Numbered from the stretch's first letter, positions 18,438 to 27,088 are shown. The stretch: DNA of 64,000 nt from Vampirovibrio sp. (GCA_024998755.1 JACEUU010000003.1:1054001-1118000), one strand, 5' to 3'. Notes: a model not told the origin generated them from the letters alone. Program-made: numbers and translations.

Positions 18438-18842
18438 AATTTAACTAGGTAGTTCAAACATTACAAGGTAAAAGCTTCTCTTTATTGGCTTCATATTTTT
18501 TACGAAGTGTTTCAAGTTTTTGTTGTGCACTAAAGTAATTGAGACATTTAACTAATTAGTTATTATAATATCCTTAAGTCTATTAAGGAGTATTTAAAAT
18601 GCAGTGTCCAAAATGTGGTAGTTTAGATAAAGTTAAAGCAGGGTTCATTGGAGAAAAGTAACGGTATCAATGCAAAAACTGTGCCTGTAAATATACACGT
18701 TCAACCCCGAAAGGGCTTGCACCCATCACATGGAAGCTAGCCAAAGAGCTACACGCTTCAGGGCTTTCCCTTCGAAAAACTGGTAATGTAATTGGGGTCT
18801 CAACGCCTGCTGTACTCAAACAAATTCGTAAAATAGACACCA

Positions 18843-20010
18843 GAAGTTACGGAAAAAGGGCAAGGTAATTTTGGGTTAGAAGAGAAGGGACATTATTCCA
18901 CCTCTCATAGGATACCCCACCCCCATGACTACCTTTGCCGACATCCAAATTCAACAAGCCACACCGACTCACAAATTCCTAGAGGAAATGAACCAAACCC
19001 TACCATGGCAACTATTTGAAACCATCCTCAAAACACACATCCACCACAAACCCAACGGCAGACCACCCTACAAACGCCTACTACTGCTCAAAATGAACCT
19101 CCTCAAAATATGGTTCAATCTCTCCTATGAACAAACCGAATTTCAATGCCACGACAGACTCTCCTTCCGAAAGTTTCTCGGCTTCTCCTTAGAATCCCCC
19201 ATCCCTGAAGCCACGACACTCGAAAACTTCCAACACGAACTGCAAAACACCCCAGCCCAAGAAGCCCTTTTCTTAGCCTTAGACACCTTCTTCCAAGAGA
19301 ACAACCTCATTCTTAAAGAAGGCAACTTGGTAGATGCCACCTTTATTAAAGCCAATAGCAAACAGAGAAAAAAGCCTGAAGACCAGAGCGACCCTGATGC
19401 CACTTATGGCTACAAAGGCTTTGGTTACAGTGCCACGGTTAATGTGGATGCTAAAAGCAAGTTGATTCGCAAGGTGGTTGTTACTGGTGCCAATGTGCAT
19501 GACAGTCAGAGTTTACTGCCTGTACTGGTGGGCGATGAGCAGACTGTTGGTGCGGATAGTGGGTATGTGGGTAAGGAGAAGGATTTGAAGGCGTTGGGGA
19601 TACAGCCGAGGATTATTAAGCGTCGGGTTCGGGGTAAGCAGCATGAACCAACGCCTGAGTTGACGGCTTCGCAGAAGCGGTTTAATGGGTTGGTTTCTAA
19701 GGTTCGGGCTAGGGTGGAGCATGTGTTTGCGGGTTGGAAGACGGTGTTTAAGAAGGTTCGTGTGTCTTGTCGTGGGTTAGTGCGTGTTTCTGCGGAGATT
19801 TTGGGCTTGGCATTTGGGTATAATTGTCGTCGGTATGGTTTTTTGGTGAGGAGGGGGTTAGGTTTTAGTGGATTCTTGTATGGTTTTTAGGTAATTATGA
19901 TCCGAAAAGAGTGGAAACAAGGGGTATTGTTCTGTTTTTTGAGCATTTTTGGTTGAATTTTATTAAAAAACACTCACTACTCCCACCTGCACACCCTTAT
20001 TCCGTAACTT
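18843..20010 (+). mobile_element. IS5-type insertion sequence inside the IS1-type element
   Basis: 1168 bp. Left end GAAGTTACGGAAAAAGGG; right end, read on the other strand, AAGTTACGGAATAAGGG. Both ends are flanked by the pentamer CACCA (18838-18842 and 20011-20015), the likely target duplication. It carries one complete transposase. The coding strand is nearly G-free in the first third and C-poor in the last third. Confidence 0.88.
18925..19890 (+). CDS. IS5-family DDE transposase
   Basis: 321 residues, full length. It cuts and joins the ends of the host IS. The N-terminal part has PPYKRLLLLKMNLLKIWFNLS and SFRKFLGFSL...IPEATTLENFQHEL, the usual IS5-type DNA-binding and insertion region. 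Catalytic residues of the RNase H fold are visible as D in NLVDATFI, D in VGADSGYVG and E in RARVEHVFAGWK. The gene looks intact, so the element may still be mobile. It lies in the same direction as the IS1 genes it interrupts. Confidence 0.93.
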   Translation: MTTFADIQIQQATPTHKFLEEMNQTLPWQLFETILKTHIHHKPNGRPPYKRLLLLKMNLLKIWFNLSYEQTEFQCHDRLSFRKFLGFSLESPIPEATTLENFQHELQNTPAQEALFLALDTFFQENNLILKEGNLVDATFIKANSKQRKKPEDQSDPDATYGYKGFGYSATVNVDAKSKLIRKVVVTGANVHDSQSLLPVLVGDEQTVGADSGYVGKEKDLKALGIQPRIIKRRVRGKQHEPTPELTASQKRFNGLVSKVRARVEHVFAGWKTVFKKVRVSCRGLVRVSAEILGLAFGYNCRRYGFLVRRGLGFSGFLYGF

Positions 20011-20085
20011 CACCACTGCTTGTCGGTTAGAGCCACAGAAAACCACTGTTGTTGAGCTCGATGAACTCTGCAAGTTTCTTACCGA

Positions 20086-20439
20086 AAAAAACGCAAAATC
20101 TGGGTATGGGTGGCTGTTTGTCGAGAAACAAGGCGAATCTTGGACTGGGAATTGGGTTGTCGTGGCATTAAAACCTTGAAAAAATTATGGAAACGGCTTC
20201 AGTTATTCAAGGTTGAAGTTTATTGTGCTGACCATTGGAAAGCCTACAATGCCGTGTTGCCTAGTGAAAAATTGGTTCAAAGCAAGGCTGAAACGTATAC
20301 AGCAGAACAGACTTGGAGCGATTTGCGACATTGGTTTGCTCGGTTTAAACGACGAGGTAAAGTCGTCTCTCGGTGTTTGGGTGATTTGATTCATGCCATA
20401 GCCATTTACTTTCACCGAGTTAATTTAAGATATAGCTAA
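20086..20439 (+). pseudogene. insB: IS1 insB remnant (C-terminal DDE domain)
   Basis: After the A AAA AAC slip the -1 frame reads KKRKIWVWVAVCRETRRILDWE, then LFKVEVYCADHWKAYNAVLP and LARFKRR-like WFARFKRRGKVVSR, as in the catalytic half of IS1 transposases. The InsB frame itself is open to its stop at 20439. It depends on an InsA frame that now has a premature stop and a 1.2-kb insertion, so no fusion transposase can be made. Confidence 0.8.
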
Positions 20440-20461
20440 TTGGTTAAAACTCTCCGTGTAA

Positions 20462-20557
20462 GTTGAAAATAGGCTTGAGCGGAAGCTAGAAGCTCCCTAA
20501 ATGCTCTGCTTCGCTACGCTCGCACCAGCCTATTACCAACTGCATATGGTTTGAAAG
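20462..20557 (+). repeat. short dispersed repeat with inverted ends (copy 1)
   Basis: Begins GTTGAAAATAGGCTTGAGCG and ends GCCTATTACCAAC, an imperfect inverted pair, followed by TGCATATGGTTTGAAA. A nearly identical copy lies in the opposite orientation at 48580-48676. The interior GCTCTGCTTCGCTACGCTC is shared exactly. It begins 8 bp after the IS1-type element. No gene is visible in the rest of 20558-20825. Confidence 0.75.
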
Positions 20558-20825
20558 CTAACAATTGCAGTAAAATCGAGCAAAATTGAAAGTTTCGATT
20601 TTTGTCAGGTGCTATGGTTTATTGCCACTTGAATGGACAGCATCTTTGTTAGATGATAAACTGGTTTCCTGCTTTTGCAAGCATTTGCAAAAGTTCAACC
20701 TTCGGTTGACAGTGGCGTGCTTTTGTTTGACACCGTGTCAGGGTAGAAATACAGCAGCACACAAGCAAAGCACGGGTACTGAGGGTATTCGTTAACTTGA
20801 GAAGATAAAAAAGCGAGAAAAAGTC

Positions 20826-21416
20826 TTATAACAAGAATTCTCTACCGCCTCTAATACTAATCAAGCAATCACCCTTCATCAAAGTAAAAACGATATTTCT
20901 AGGACGATTACCGCCCACGTCTGTTTTGTCCACAATAATACCCAATCTACTTAGTAGTGTTCTGCAAGCAATGGCATTACGGCTACCTAAGTTTAAAGGG
21001 TTTCCCCCACCACCACCGAAGGTAAACAGTTGGCTGCCCCCAATAAGCCTTGCAACCGTGTTGGCAGGCTTAGCACCAAGCCCTTCCATTTTTTCCCAAA
21101 CAAGGGCAACGGCTTTATTTGCAAATTTTGCGGGTTTACCGTGGTCATCAGCCTGTGTAGCATCTTCTACGGCTAGTTCCCCTTCAATATACTGGCTATC
21201 AGGCAACATCATGTAAGCAACACCACCAATACCAGCAACGTTATCATACAAAACTAGTACTAAGCCTGAAGTAACCGTATTAATTTTAAACAAATTAGCC
21301 CGTTTATTCGAAACATCAAACTTACCAATAGCAATTTCAACTGCTTTGGCTAAATTCTTTTGGCTGGTTTCGTCCAGTAGCTGCATACCGCCACCGAGTG
21401 GTTGTGCCATCATCAT
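20826..21416 (-). CDS. CheD-like chemoreceptor deamidase homologue lacking catalytic residues
   Basis: 196 residues. CheD deamidates glutamines of chemoreceptors and binds CheC. The family pattern is clear: VLYDNVAGIGGVAYMMLPDS, KFANKAVALVWEKM, ARLIGGSQLF and IGxRN-like LGSRNAIACRTLLSRLGI, then DVGGNRPRNIVFTLMKG. The GSC motif that holds the catalytic Cys reads TSG, and the catalytic His of GGxAHxMLP is Tyr (GGVAYMMLP). It is therefore probably inactive as a deamidase and may act by binding. It lies 78 bp downstream of the HDOD gene. It starts with three ATG codons. Confidence 0.8.
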   Translation of the reverse strand: MMMAQPLGGGMQLLDETSQKNLAKAVEIAIGKFDVSNKRANLFKINTVTSGLVLVLYDNVAGIGGVAYMMLPDSQYIEGELAVEDATQADDHGKPAKFANKAVALVWEKMEGLGAKPANTVARLIGGSQLFTFGGGGGNPLNLGSRNAIACRTLLSRLGIIVDKTDVGGNRPRNIVFTLMKGDCLISIRGGREFLL

Positions 21417-21494
21417 AAAAAGGATTCCCTTGTTAATGTCAATAAATCAATCAAATAAATCTTGCTTATAGAAAAAAGCGTCAAAGTTGGATAC

Positions 21495-22397
21495 TTATTT
21501 TTGCTTAATTGAATCCGCTAAAATTTTAATTTCACTGTCTAAATCCATGGCAAAATCAATCAACGCTTCCACAGCTTTGGCATCCGTTTCTATACCACAA
21601 CTATTCAAATAACTAATATCCATGGGATACATTAATCCATCAGACCCTACACCAGCACCCATCATCATGGAAAGCCCATCAGCCAAGTGAACAATAGCTA
21701 ACAAAAGCTGATCATTTTTAGGCATATCCTTAGGGGCAACACTGGGGGTATGATGATACCGAATGGTATTAATTAAGAGTTCTGGGAACTTCCACTTAAT
21801 GGCAATATGTTCGCCCAATTGCATATGAGAATAACCCAACACCTCTTCTTCAGCCTGCTGAAAACCGATACGTTTTTCCAATGCTCTGGCCTCAATGGCT
21901 TCAAACCCACCTTGTACATGGTTATTTAAAACAATTTTACCTAAATCCCTTAGAATACTGGCAGTAAAAGCAGTATCCGGTTCTGGGTAGGAATAATACT
22001 TAGCTAAATGCTTGGCATAAGTAGCACCGGCTAAAGCATTTAACCACAAAGCCCCATCTAGCTGACCGTAGCCTTGCAAATCTGCCATCAGCATTTTATT
22101 GGAAAGAATGGCATAAACAAGGCTTTTAAGTGCCTTAATGCCTAAAATAGCCACAGCTTCCTTCATAGACATAATGTTACGATTAAGCCCGTAATAAGCC
22201 GAATTAGAAATTTTCAGCAACTGTGCAGTCAACTTGGTATCTAACTGAATAACTTGGCCTAATTCTTCAGCCGTTATGTTAGGGTCTTCTAACATACGAC
22301 TTAACCGCATAATGACATCTGGCACGGAGGGCATCTGATCAATATCTGCGGTAATTTGCTCTAACGTTAATTTAACGGTTGGTGCTGGGATGGACAT
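21495..22397 (-). CDS. HDOD-domain signalling protein
   Basis: About 300 residues from the ATG at 22397; the upstream in-frame codon is TTG. HDOD proteins are metal-independent HD relatives found with chemotaxis, motility and cyclic-di-GMP systems. Visible are LPSVP-like QMPSVPDVIMRLSRML (~14-30), DTKLTAQLLKISNSAYYG, the characteristic MKEAVAILGIKALKSLV, ASILRDLGKIVL (HD position is Arg-Asp) and TIRYHHTP. No output domain is attached. The CheD-like gene follows 78 bp downstream, so the pair may be one unit tied to motility or surface behaviour. Confidence 0.88.
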   Translation of the reverse strand: MSIPAPTVKLTLEQITADIDQMPSVPDVIMRLSRMLEDPNITAEELGQVIQLDTKLTAQLLKISNSAYYGLNRNIMSMKEAVAILGIKALKSLVYAILSNKMLMADLQGYGQLDGALWLNALAGATYAKHLAKYYSYPEPDTAFTASILRDLGKIVLNNHVQGGFEAIEARALEKRIGFQQAEEEVLGYSHMQLGEHIAIKWKFPELLINTIRYHHTPSVAPKDMPKNDQLLLAIVHLADGLSMMMGAGVGSDGLMYPMDISYLNSCGIETDAKAVEALIDFAMDLDSEIKILADSIKQK

Positions 22398-22425
22398 AAT
22401 GTACAAACTTCTTCATTATTATTAG

Positions 22426-22453
22426 GAAAAGGGTGGGGCAAGCACCCTTTTTA
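22426..22453 (-). terminator. probable terminator
   Basis: AAAAAGGGTGCTTGCCCCACCCTTTTCC hairpin on the minus strand, between the small secreted-protein gene and the HDOD gene. Confidence 0.55.
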
Positions 22454-22481
22454 GTAATACGTACCTAATTGAGAGATTAAA

Positions 22482-22781
22482 TTAATGTCTACGAATAACG
22501 GTATAGCCAAAAGGGTCAATACCATCAGTTACGTTGCCAGTCCAAATATTTTGCAATAATTGCTTCATTGGGCTGCGTCTGGGTGGTGGCATACCTCGCC
22601 ATTCAGCTCTGCTTTGGGCAATAGTGGTCATCTCAATCATTTCAGGAGAATACCCTTGCTGAACCAAAGTATCCATAGCTGGGGTTGTAGCCTGTGCTTG
22701 ATATGGTACTAACTGGATAGCCAAAACCGTTAGCACAACAAACGCTAACGACATTAACCGATTAGGGAATGATATTTTCAT
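22482..22781 (-). CDS. small secreted hypothetical protein
   Basis: 99 residues from the ATG at 22781, which has a perfect AAGGAG 8 nt upstream; the longer frame to 22838 is not needed. A signal peptide is evident: MKISFPNRLMSLAFVVLTVL then AIQLVPYQAQA, with a likely AxA cleavage site. The mature part is about 70 residues with WRGMPPPRRSPMKQLLQNIW. No family recognised. It lies between nrdB and the HDOD gene, with a terminator-like hairpin downstream. Confidence 0.75.
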   Translation of the reverse strand: MKISFPNRLMSLAFVVLTVLAIQLVPYQAQATTPAMDTLVQQGYSPEMIEMTTIAQSRAEWRGMPPPRRSPMKQLLQNIWTGNVTDGIDPFGYTVIRRH

Positions 22782-22918
22782 AAGAGGAACTCCTTTTACA
22801 AGAGGGGGAGAAAAGAAATTAAGGTAGTCTTCATTCATTATATTGGCAATAAAAGAGGGTCTTCTACAACATTATTGTAAAAAACCCTCAATTCTATGTA
22901 GATTTTTAAACAATCAAC

Positions 22919-23965
22919 TTAAAATTCTTCATCTAATGCAAAAGAACGGTCATCGGAAGATTTATTCATAACGCCCGCTTTTTGATATGCCCCGACTCTG
23001 GCTTCAAAGAAATTGGTTTTGTTTTGCAACGAAATATGTTCCATAAACGGAAACGGGTTCGTACTACCAAATATACGCGGATGCCCAACTTCACCTAGTA
23101 ATCTATCCGTTACAAATTCCACATATTGGCACATTAACCGGCTATTCATACCAATAAGTTCAACAGGCAAGGCATCGGTTACAAATTCTTTTTCAATTTC
23201 AACGGCTTCCATCACAATTTCCCGAATCCGGTCAGGGTCTAGCTTATTGTTCAACATACCGTAAAGATGGCAAGCAAAATCCGTATGCATACCCTCATCT
23301 CTGGCAATTAATTCGTTTGAAAACGTTAAGCCGGGTAATAAGCCCCGTTTTTTCAACCAATAAATAGAACAGAAACTAGATGAAAAGAAAATACCTTCCA
23401 CACAGGCAAAAGCTACCAAGCGTTCTGCAAACGAATCTGAATTGTTAATCCATCTCAACGCCCAATCGGCTTTTTTCTTCACACAGGGAATAGTTTCAAT
23501 AGCGTTAAACAATTTGTGTTTTTCGTAAGAATCTTGAATATATGTGTCAATCAGCAACGAATACATTTCCGAATGAATATTTTCAATCGCAATTTGAAAG
23601 CCATAAAAACACCGAGCTTCAGGTATTTGAACTTCCATACAGAATTGAGAGGCTAAATTCTCGTTAACAATCCCATCACTCGCAGCAAAAAAGGCTAGCA
23701 CATGGGAAATAAAATAGCGTTCATTATCCGTTAAGTTCTGCCACTGAGACACATCTTCTGACAAATCAACTTCTTCAGCAGTCCAAAAAGACGCTTGAGC
23801 CCGTTTGTAATGTTCCCAAACCGTAGGGTATTTAATAGGTAACAATACAAACCTATTTTTATTTTCTACAAGTAAAGGCTCTGGCAAGTAATCAACCAAT
23901 TTAACGGGTTTCCCTGTTTTGTTTTCGCCATTTCCAAAAGAAAGGCTTGATTCCAATAACGACAT
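22919..23965 (-). CDS. nrdB: ribonucleoside-diphosphate reductase small subunit, eukaryote-like class Ia
   Basis: 348 residues. NrdB houses the di-iron tyrosyl radical that drives reduction of ribonucleotides by NrdA. Iron ligands are in FWTAEEVDL (Asp), GIVNENL (Glu), [18 protein letters not shown] (Glu, His, with the radical Tyr as the Y of HSEMY), [11 protein letters not shown] (Glu) and [11 protein letters not shown] (Glu, His). It keeps the radical tyrosine, unlike chlamydial forms. The sequence [20 protein letters not shown] is very close to eukaryotic R2. The C-terminus is acidic and aromatic (FALDEEF), as needed to dock NrdA. nrdA is not in the window. The upstream ~340 bp contains hairpins that could regulate it. 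Confidence 0.95.
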   Translation of the reverse strand: MSLLESSLSFGNGENKTGKPVKLVDYLPEPLLVENKNRFVLLPIKYPTVWEHYKRAQASFWTAEEVDLSEDVSQWQNLTDNERYFISHVLAFFAASDGIVNENLASQFCMEVQIPEARCFYGFQIAIENIHSEMYSLLIDTYIQDSYEKHKLFNAIETIPCVKKKADWALRWINNSDSFAERLVAFACVEGIFFSSSFCSIYWLKKRGLLPGLTFSNELIARDEGMHTDFACHLYGMLNNKLDPDRIREIVMEAVEIEKEFVTDALPVELIGMNSRLMCQYVEFVTDRLLGEVGHPRIFGSTNPFPFMEHISLQNKTNFFEARVGAYQKAGVMNKSSDDRSFALDEEF

Positions 23966-24305
23966 AAATTAAATACTCCCATAGTTAAGAAATTTAGGTA
24001 AAGTGCACGTGCGGTTAAGGAAAAAGGTCTATTGAGCGTGCTAATCCCGAGGCGGGAGTGATTGCAGAGCAATCAATGTTACTGTGGTATTTTCTGCTTA
24101 TGCGGAATGATTCCGGAGCAATCAACATTCAGTTATTTACTAGGTGTAAACGCCCTCATTACGTTCCTCATGCCTCATTATCACATCCCACTAAACCTTT
24201 TTCCGTAACCTCAAATACTTTCAGTATAAAAAATTTACAAGTAAGTAAGTAAGTGTTTCCTCATCAAAGTCAAAAAGAGAAAACACACTGGTGAAATAGA
24301 CTCAT
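23966..24305 (-). promoter_or_regulatory. nrdB upstream region with two related hairpins
   Basis: No gene. On the minus strand (the nrdB direction) there are two similar 25-30 nt blocks, TTGATTGCTCCGGAATCATTCC and CATTGATTGCTCTGCAATCACTCC, about 50 nt apart. Each forms a TGATT...AATCA hairpin; the second is perfect (TGATTGC/GCAATCA). A GCACGTGC palindrome lies at about 24006. CCTTTTTCCGTAACC at 24204-24218 resembles an IS5-type terminus. No canonical NrdR box was found. Confidence 0.4.
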
Positions 24306-25361
24306 CTATTTTTGACGTTTGGTGGTAAAAATTTGAATTTCTTTTTCTACCACTCTAGCAACTTCAGGGAAATAAGCCCCTTCCGCCGTCCTAGAAGGTA
24401 ACCATTCACCGGCAGGCTGTGCGGAAACACGGTCTGGCCGACGGGCAATAATATCTGCAATACGCAATTGAACGGCATCCATACCCAAGGCTCTGATTTC
24501 AGCTGCCCTGCTACCTTTAAACCCAGCATGAGCCAACCCTTTTAGTTCGCCCCAAATAACAATATCGCCCTTGGCACGAACTTCTGCACCCGTATTTACA
24601 TCACCTAACACCACTAAATTACCAGCAAATTCTATAAATCTGCCAGAACGCAATGTTCCCCGAATTACTTGGGTGGGCAAGCCTTCCAACGTCGGTTGAA
24701 CAATCACTTCAGTGGGTGTTTCATCTGAAGAAAGAGGTTGATTTGAAGGTTCAAGCACATCACATTCTAGGGCAATGTTACTAGGTGTAGATTGTTGTTC
24801 CACAATACCCATGGGTAGCACGGTAGTCTCATCAACATCGGAAACCTGACCTTCTACTGAGGTAAACAAAGCATTTGCTAACGATCCGACTGTATTTTCA
24901 GCGGGTTCTTGGGTTGTAACTGGTTCTGCTGGTGCAGCAACTACCCTTCTCGGACGCAAAACTGGGGTTTCTTTAATTAAAAACCCTTGAGCAAGTGCCG
25001 CTTGTTGGGTTTCTGGCACTTGGGTAAACAGTACGCCTAACGGTTTTCCGGCTTCTTCAATGAGTTTAACTACCCTGCGTACTTGTGCAGGCGTTAGGTA
25101 TAAATAGCCTGTATTCACATCAATTTCATCGTGCCAATTGGCTAAAGCAGAAGACTGCATAACTTGAGCCAACAATAGCAAGGCATGGGTTGGATTTTCG
25201 GCAGAAGCAACATCTACAAAGCCTTCTTGCACAAAGGCTGGGGCAGGTACACCATCAATCATTTCAGGCATAACACTAGCGGGTGCATTCGTTTCTGCTG
25301 AGGCAGTGGGTTGTTTTTCTTCTGTTTTGGGGCGAAGCAATTTAAAAGCACACATCATCAT
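24306..25361 (-). CDS. minC: septum-site-determining protein MinC with long N-terminal region
   Basis: 351 residues against about 230 for typical MinC. The C-terminal beta-helical domain (about 232-315) is clear: VIRGTLRSGRFIEFAGNLVV, LGDVNTGAEVRAKGDIVIWG, LKGLAHAGFKGSRAAEIRAL. It mediates dimerisation and MinD binding, and the protein blocks FtsZ assembly away from mid-cell. Residues ~55-130 (TGYLYLTPAQVRRVVKLIEE and around) may be the FtsZ-inhibiting domain. An acidic, low-complexity linker of ~90 residues joins the two. No minD or minE is adjacent. It starts with three ATG codons. Confidence 0.85.
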   Translation of the reverse strand: MMMCAFKLLRPKTEEKQPTASAETNAPASVMPEMIDGVPAPAFVQEGFVDVASAENPTHALLLLAQVMQSSALANWHDEIDVNTGYLYLTPAQVRRVVKLIEEAGKPLGVLFTQVPETQQAALAQGFLIKETPVLRPRRVVAAPAEPVTTQEPAENTVGSLANALFTSVEGQVSDVDETTVLPMGIVEQQSTPSNIALECDVLEPSNQPLSSDETPTEVIVQPTLEGLPTQVIRGTLRSGRFIEFAGNLVVLGDVNTGAEVRAKGDIVIWGELKGLAHAGFKGSRAAEIRALGMDAVQLRIADIIARRPDRVSAQPAGEWLPSRTAEGAYFPEVARVVEKEIQIFTTKRQK

Positions 25362-25425
25362 TTATTCATATTCCATTGAAACAGCAGGGGTAAAATACCT
25401 ATTTATTGTAGCCAAAAATGAGGGC

Positions 25426-25611
25426 TTAGGCAAGCAACTTTAACAAGGCGTTACGAAAGGCTTCCTTCACCAACGTTTCAGACCCCGCTTCCACACAAAG
25501 TGTAGGGTAGGTGGTATGCCGAAGTTCAAACACACGCAGCGTCATGTCCCATTTGGGTTCTAGGGTGGGTTCAAGGGCAAGCCATAGGGCTTCAAAAGCT
25601 TCAGGTGTCAT
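25426..25611 (-). CDS. small hypothetical protein upstream of minC
   Basis: 61 residues, MTPEAFEALWLALEPTLEPK then a basic/hydrophobic second half with KEAFRNALLKLLA. Composition looks protein-like and the reading frame fills the gap 65 bp before minC on the same strand. No ribosome site stands out, so it could be chance. No family recognised. Confidence 0.45.
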   Translation of the reverse strand: MTPEAFEALWLALEPTLEPKWDMTLRVFELRHTTYPTLCVEAGSETLVKEAFRNALLKLLA

Positions 25612-25758
25612 TTCTTAACAGATGCCCCACTTTCTAATGGTCACAGGTTACGGAAAAAGTCTTTAGGTTGTTAGTTTATCACTAACCAAGGGGTATTTTC
25701 AAATTGTTTTAATTAATAAAGTAACAATTTTGAGACAACCCCGCACAATGTTCACAAC

Positions 25759-25775
25759 GATTGTTTTTATTAAGG
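25759..25775 (+). promoter_or_regulatory. shared upstream motif GATTGTTTTTATTAAGG (copy 1)
   Basis: The same 17 bases occur at 27205-27221. Each copy lies upstream of a tandem-repeat-protein gene (95 and 168 bp before the ATG). A related TTTTATTA sits before the 29550 and 43438 genes. It could be part of a common promoter; no role is proven. Confidence 0.4.
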
Positions 25776-25869
25776 TAACAAAACGGACATACCTCCCTTT
25801 TTTATGACCCCAGCTTAGATTTAGAGATAACCACAAATACCTTCAACAAAGAAAGAGACCCCCCTTACC

Positions 25870-26844
25870 ATGACTTTACCTATTGGCTATTCAACACCCC
25901 CAATGACCATGCATCAAATTTTAGGTGTTACCCCTTATAACCCTGCTACAGGTGCTATCCCATCTAATACTAACTTGCAAGGTGCCGCTTCCGCACAAAG
26001 CTTCACCGCCACCTCAAAAAGTACTGATTATACTCAACTGTCTGCATCTACCCTCATGGCTATTGGTCAAAATCCTAATGCAGGGCAAAGCTACCCACCA
26101 CAAGGGTCTATTTTTAACAACCAAGTAATGCCTTCAGGTTACCCAATGCCGAATACTGCTGGTGCTCCTTACCCTTCATCAGCCTATCCAACAGTAGGTG
26201 GTAGCTATCCAATGCCGAATACTGCTGGTGCTCCTTACCCTTCATCAGCCTATCCAACAGTAGGTGGTAGCTATCCAATGCCGAATACTGCTGGTGCTCC
26301 TTACCCTTCATCAGCCTATCCAACAGTAGGTGGTGGCTATCCAATGCCGAATACTGCTGGTTCACTTTCCCCGCAACAACAAGCTATTCTAACCCAAATT
26401 CAAAATGACCCTACCACTTCACCTGAACAAAAACAAGTAATTATTCAACAGCTGTTAGGCGGTAGTGGTTCACAACAACCCCCTTCATCAGTGCCATTGC
26501 CAAGCCCAGTAGCTACGACATTGCCCAATGTGCCGCCAACACCTACGGAAGCTCCAGCTCCAGCCAAACCAGGTTTTTTCAGTACGCTAGTGGGTGGTGT
26601 TGTTGAAGGATTAAAAAATCCAGAAGTGCTAAGTACTGGTGCGAAGATTTTGTCTAGTTTGTTCGGTAAAAAACCGAAAGATCTTCCAGAAGAGAAGGAT
26701 GCTGGTTTGCGTTATGCAGAAGGTAAGTTGGACAAACTAGCTGCAGAAGATGATCAAAAAGCCCTAGACAAGTATATACAAGATTTGGAGAAGTCTTTTA
26801 AGGTGGAATTAGTTGATGGTAACTATAAGGTAGACCGAAAATAA
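25870..26844 (+). CDS. Pro/Gly/Tyr-rich tandem-repeat protein
   Basis: 324 residues, no signal peptide. Residues ~92-160 hold three near-identical 22-residue units, YPMPNTAGAPYPSSAYPTVGG, plus a partial fourth. The DNA units are 66 bp and almost identical (26140-26350), so copy number is likely variable. A proline-rich spacer (TEAPAPAKPG) precedes a helical C-terminal part, FFSTLVGGVVEGLKNPEVLS and a charged tail with KALDKYIQDLEKSFKVELVD. No known domain. It is the first of three signal-less repeat proteins in a row on this strand (25870, 27390, 29550). Function unknown; a surface or matrix role would need an unconventional export route. Confidence 0.75.
   Translation: MTLPIGYSTPPMTMHQILGVTPYNPATGAIPSNTNLQGAASAQSFTATSKSTDYTQLSASTLMAIGQNPNAGQSYPPQGSIFNNQVMPSGYPMPNTAGAPYPSSAYPTVGGSYPMPNTAGAPYPSSAYPTVGGSYPMPNTAGAPYPSSAYPTVGGGYPMPNTAGSLSPQQQAILTQIQNDPTTSPEQKQVIIQQLLGGSGSQQPPSSVPLPSPVATTLPNVPPTPTEAPAPAKPGFFSTLVGGVVEGLKNPEVLSTGAKILSSLFGKKPKDLPEEKDAGLRYAEGKLDKLAAEDDQKALDKYIQDLEKSFKVELVDGNYKVDRK
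26140..26350 (+). repeat. 66-bp in-frame tandem repeat
   Basis: Three nearly perfect 66-bp units plus a partial copy, starting CCAATGCCGAATACTGCTGG, inside the preceding gene. Confidence 0.9.
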
Positions 26845-26915
26845 AATGGTAGCGTGAGAGCCCCCCCTTAGTTTGTCCTGCCGATGATATAACCCACAAC
26901 AACACACTATTGACT

Positions 26916-27088
26916 AGACCCCTCTTGCATGACTCGATATCTGGGGCGTCCGCAGAGCGAGAAAACGTAGAACGTTTTACGTTGTCATTTGCGGTACTCG
27001 AATTCTTATGTACTTCTGTGTACACCTCAAATTCTGCGTTACTAGTGCATAGAATCTGCACCCACCTATCGAGTCATGCAAGAGGTCT
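26916..27088. mobile_element. MITE-like element, family AGACCTCTT (copy 1)
   Basis: 173 bp with inverted ends: AGACCCCTCTTGCATGACTC at the left and, on the other strand, AGACCTCTTGCATGACTCG at the right. It has no transposase. The interior contains AACGTTTTACGTTGTCATTTG and TACACCTCAAATTCTGCGTT, which recur in copy 2 at 49772-49976. It occupies most of the 545-bp gene-free stretch 26845-27389. Confidence 0.8.

Larger units (their letters stand above)
18599..20092 (+). pseudogene. insA: IS1 insA remnant, interrupted
   Basis: Reading from the ATG at 18599, the product begins MQCPKCGSLDKVKAGFIGEK. It is then stopped by TAA at 18659-18661, where relatives have a Gln codon (EKQRY). Beyond the stop the frame stays open with YQCKNCACKYT, completing a C4 zinc-finger pair (CPKC...CKNC). 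A helix-turn-helix region LSLRKTGNVIGVSTPAVLKQI follows. The IS5-type element interrupts codon 82. Removing it plus one CACCA copy restores the frame as KIDTTACRLEPQ and then VVELDELCKFLTEKN. Confidence 0.85.
18541..20453 (+). mobile_element. IS1-family element, disrupted by an IS5-type insertion
   Basis: Imperfect terminal inverted repeats GAGACATTTAACTAATTAG (18541) and, on the opposite strand from 20453, GAGTTTTAACCAATTAG. Subtracting the inserted IS leaves about 745 bp, the usual IS1 size. It encodes InsA with a zinc-finger motif, then InsB in the -1 frame, joined by the slippery heptamer A AAA AAC at 20086-20092. InsA also has an in-frame TAA, so the element is dead twice over. No clear target duplication is visible at its outer ends. 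Confidence 0.85.
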
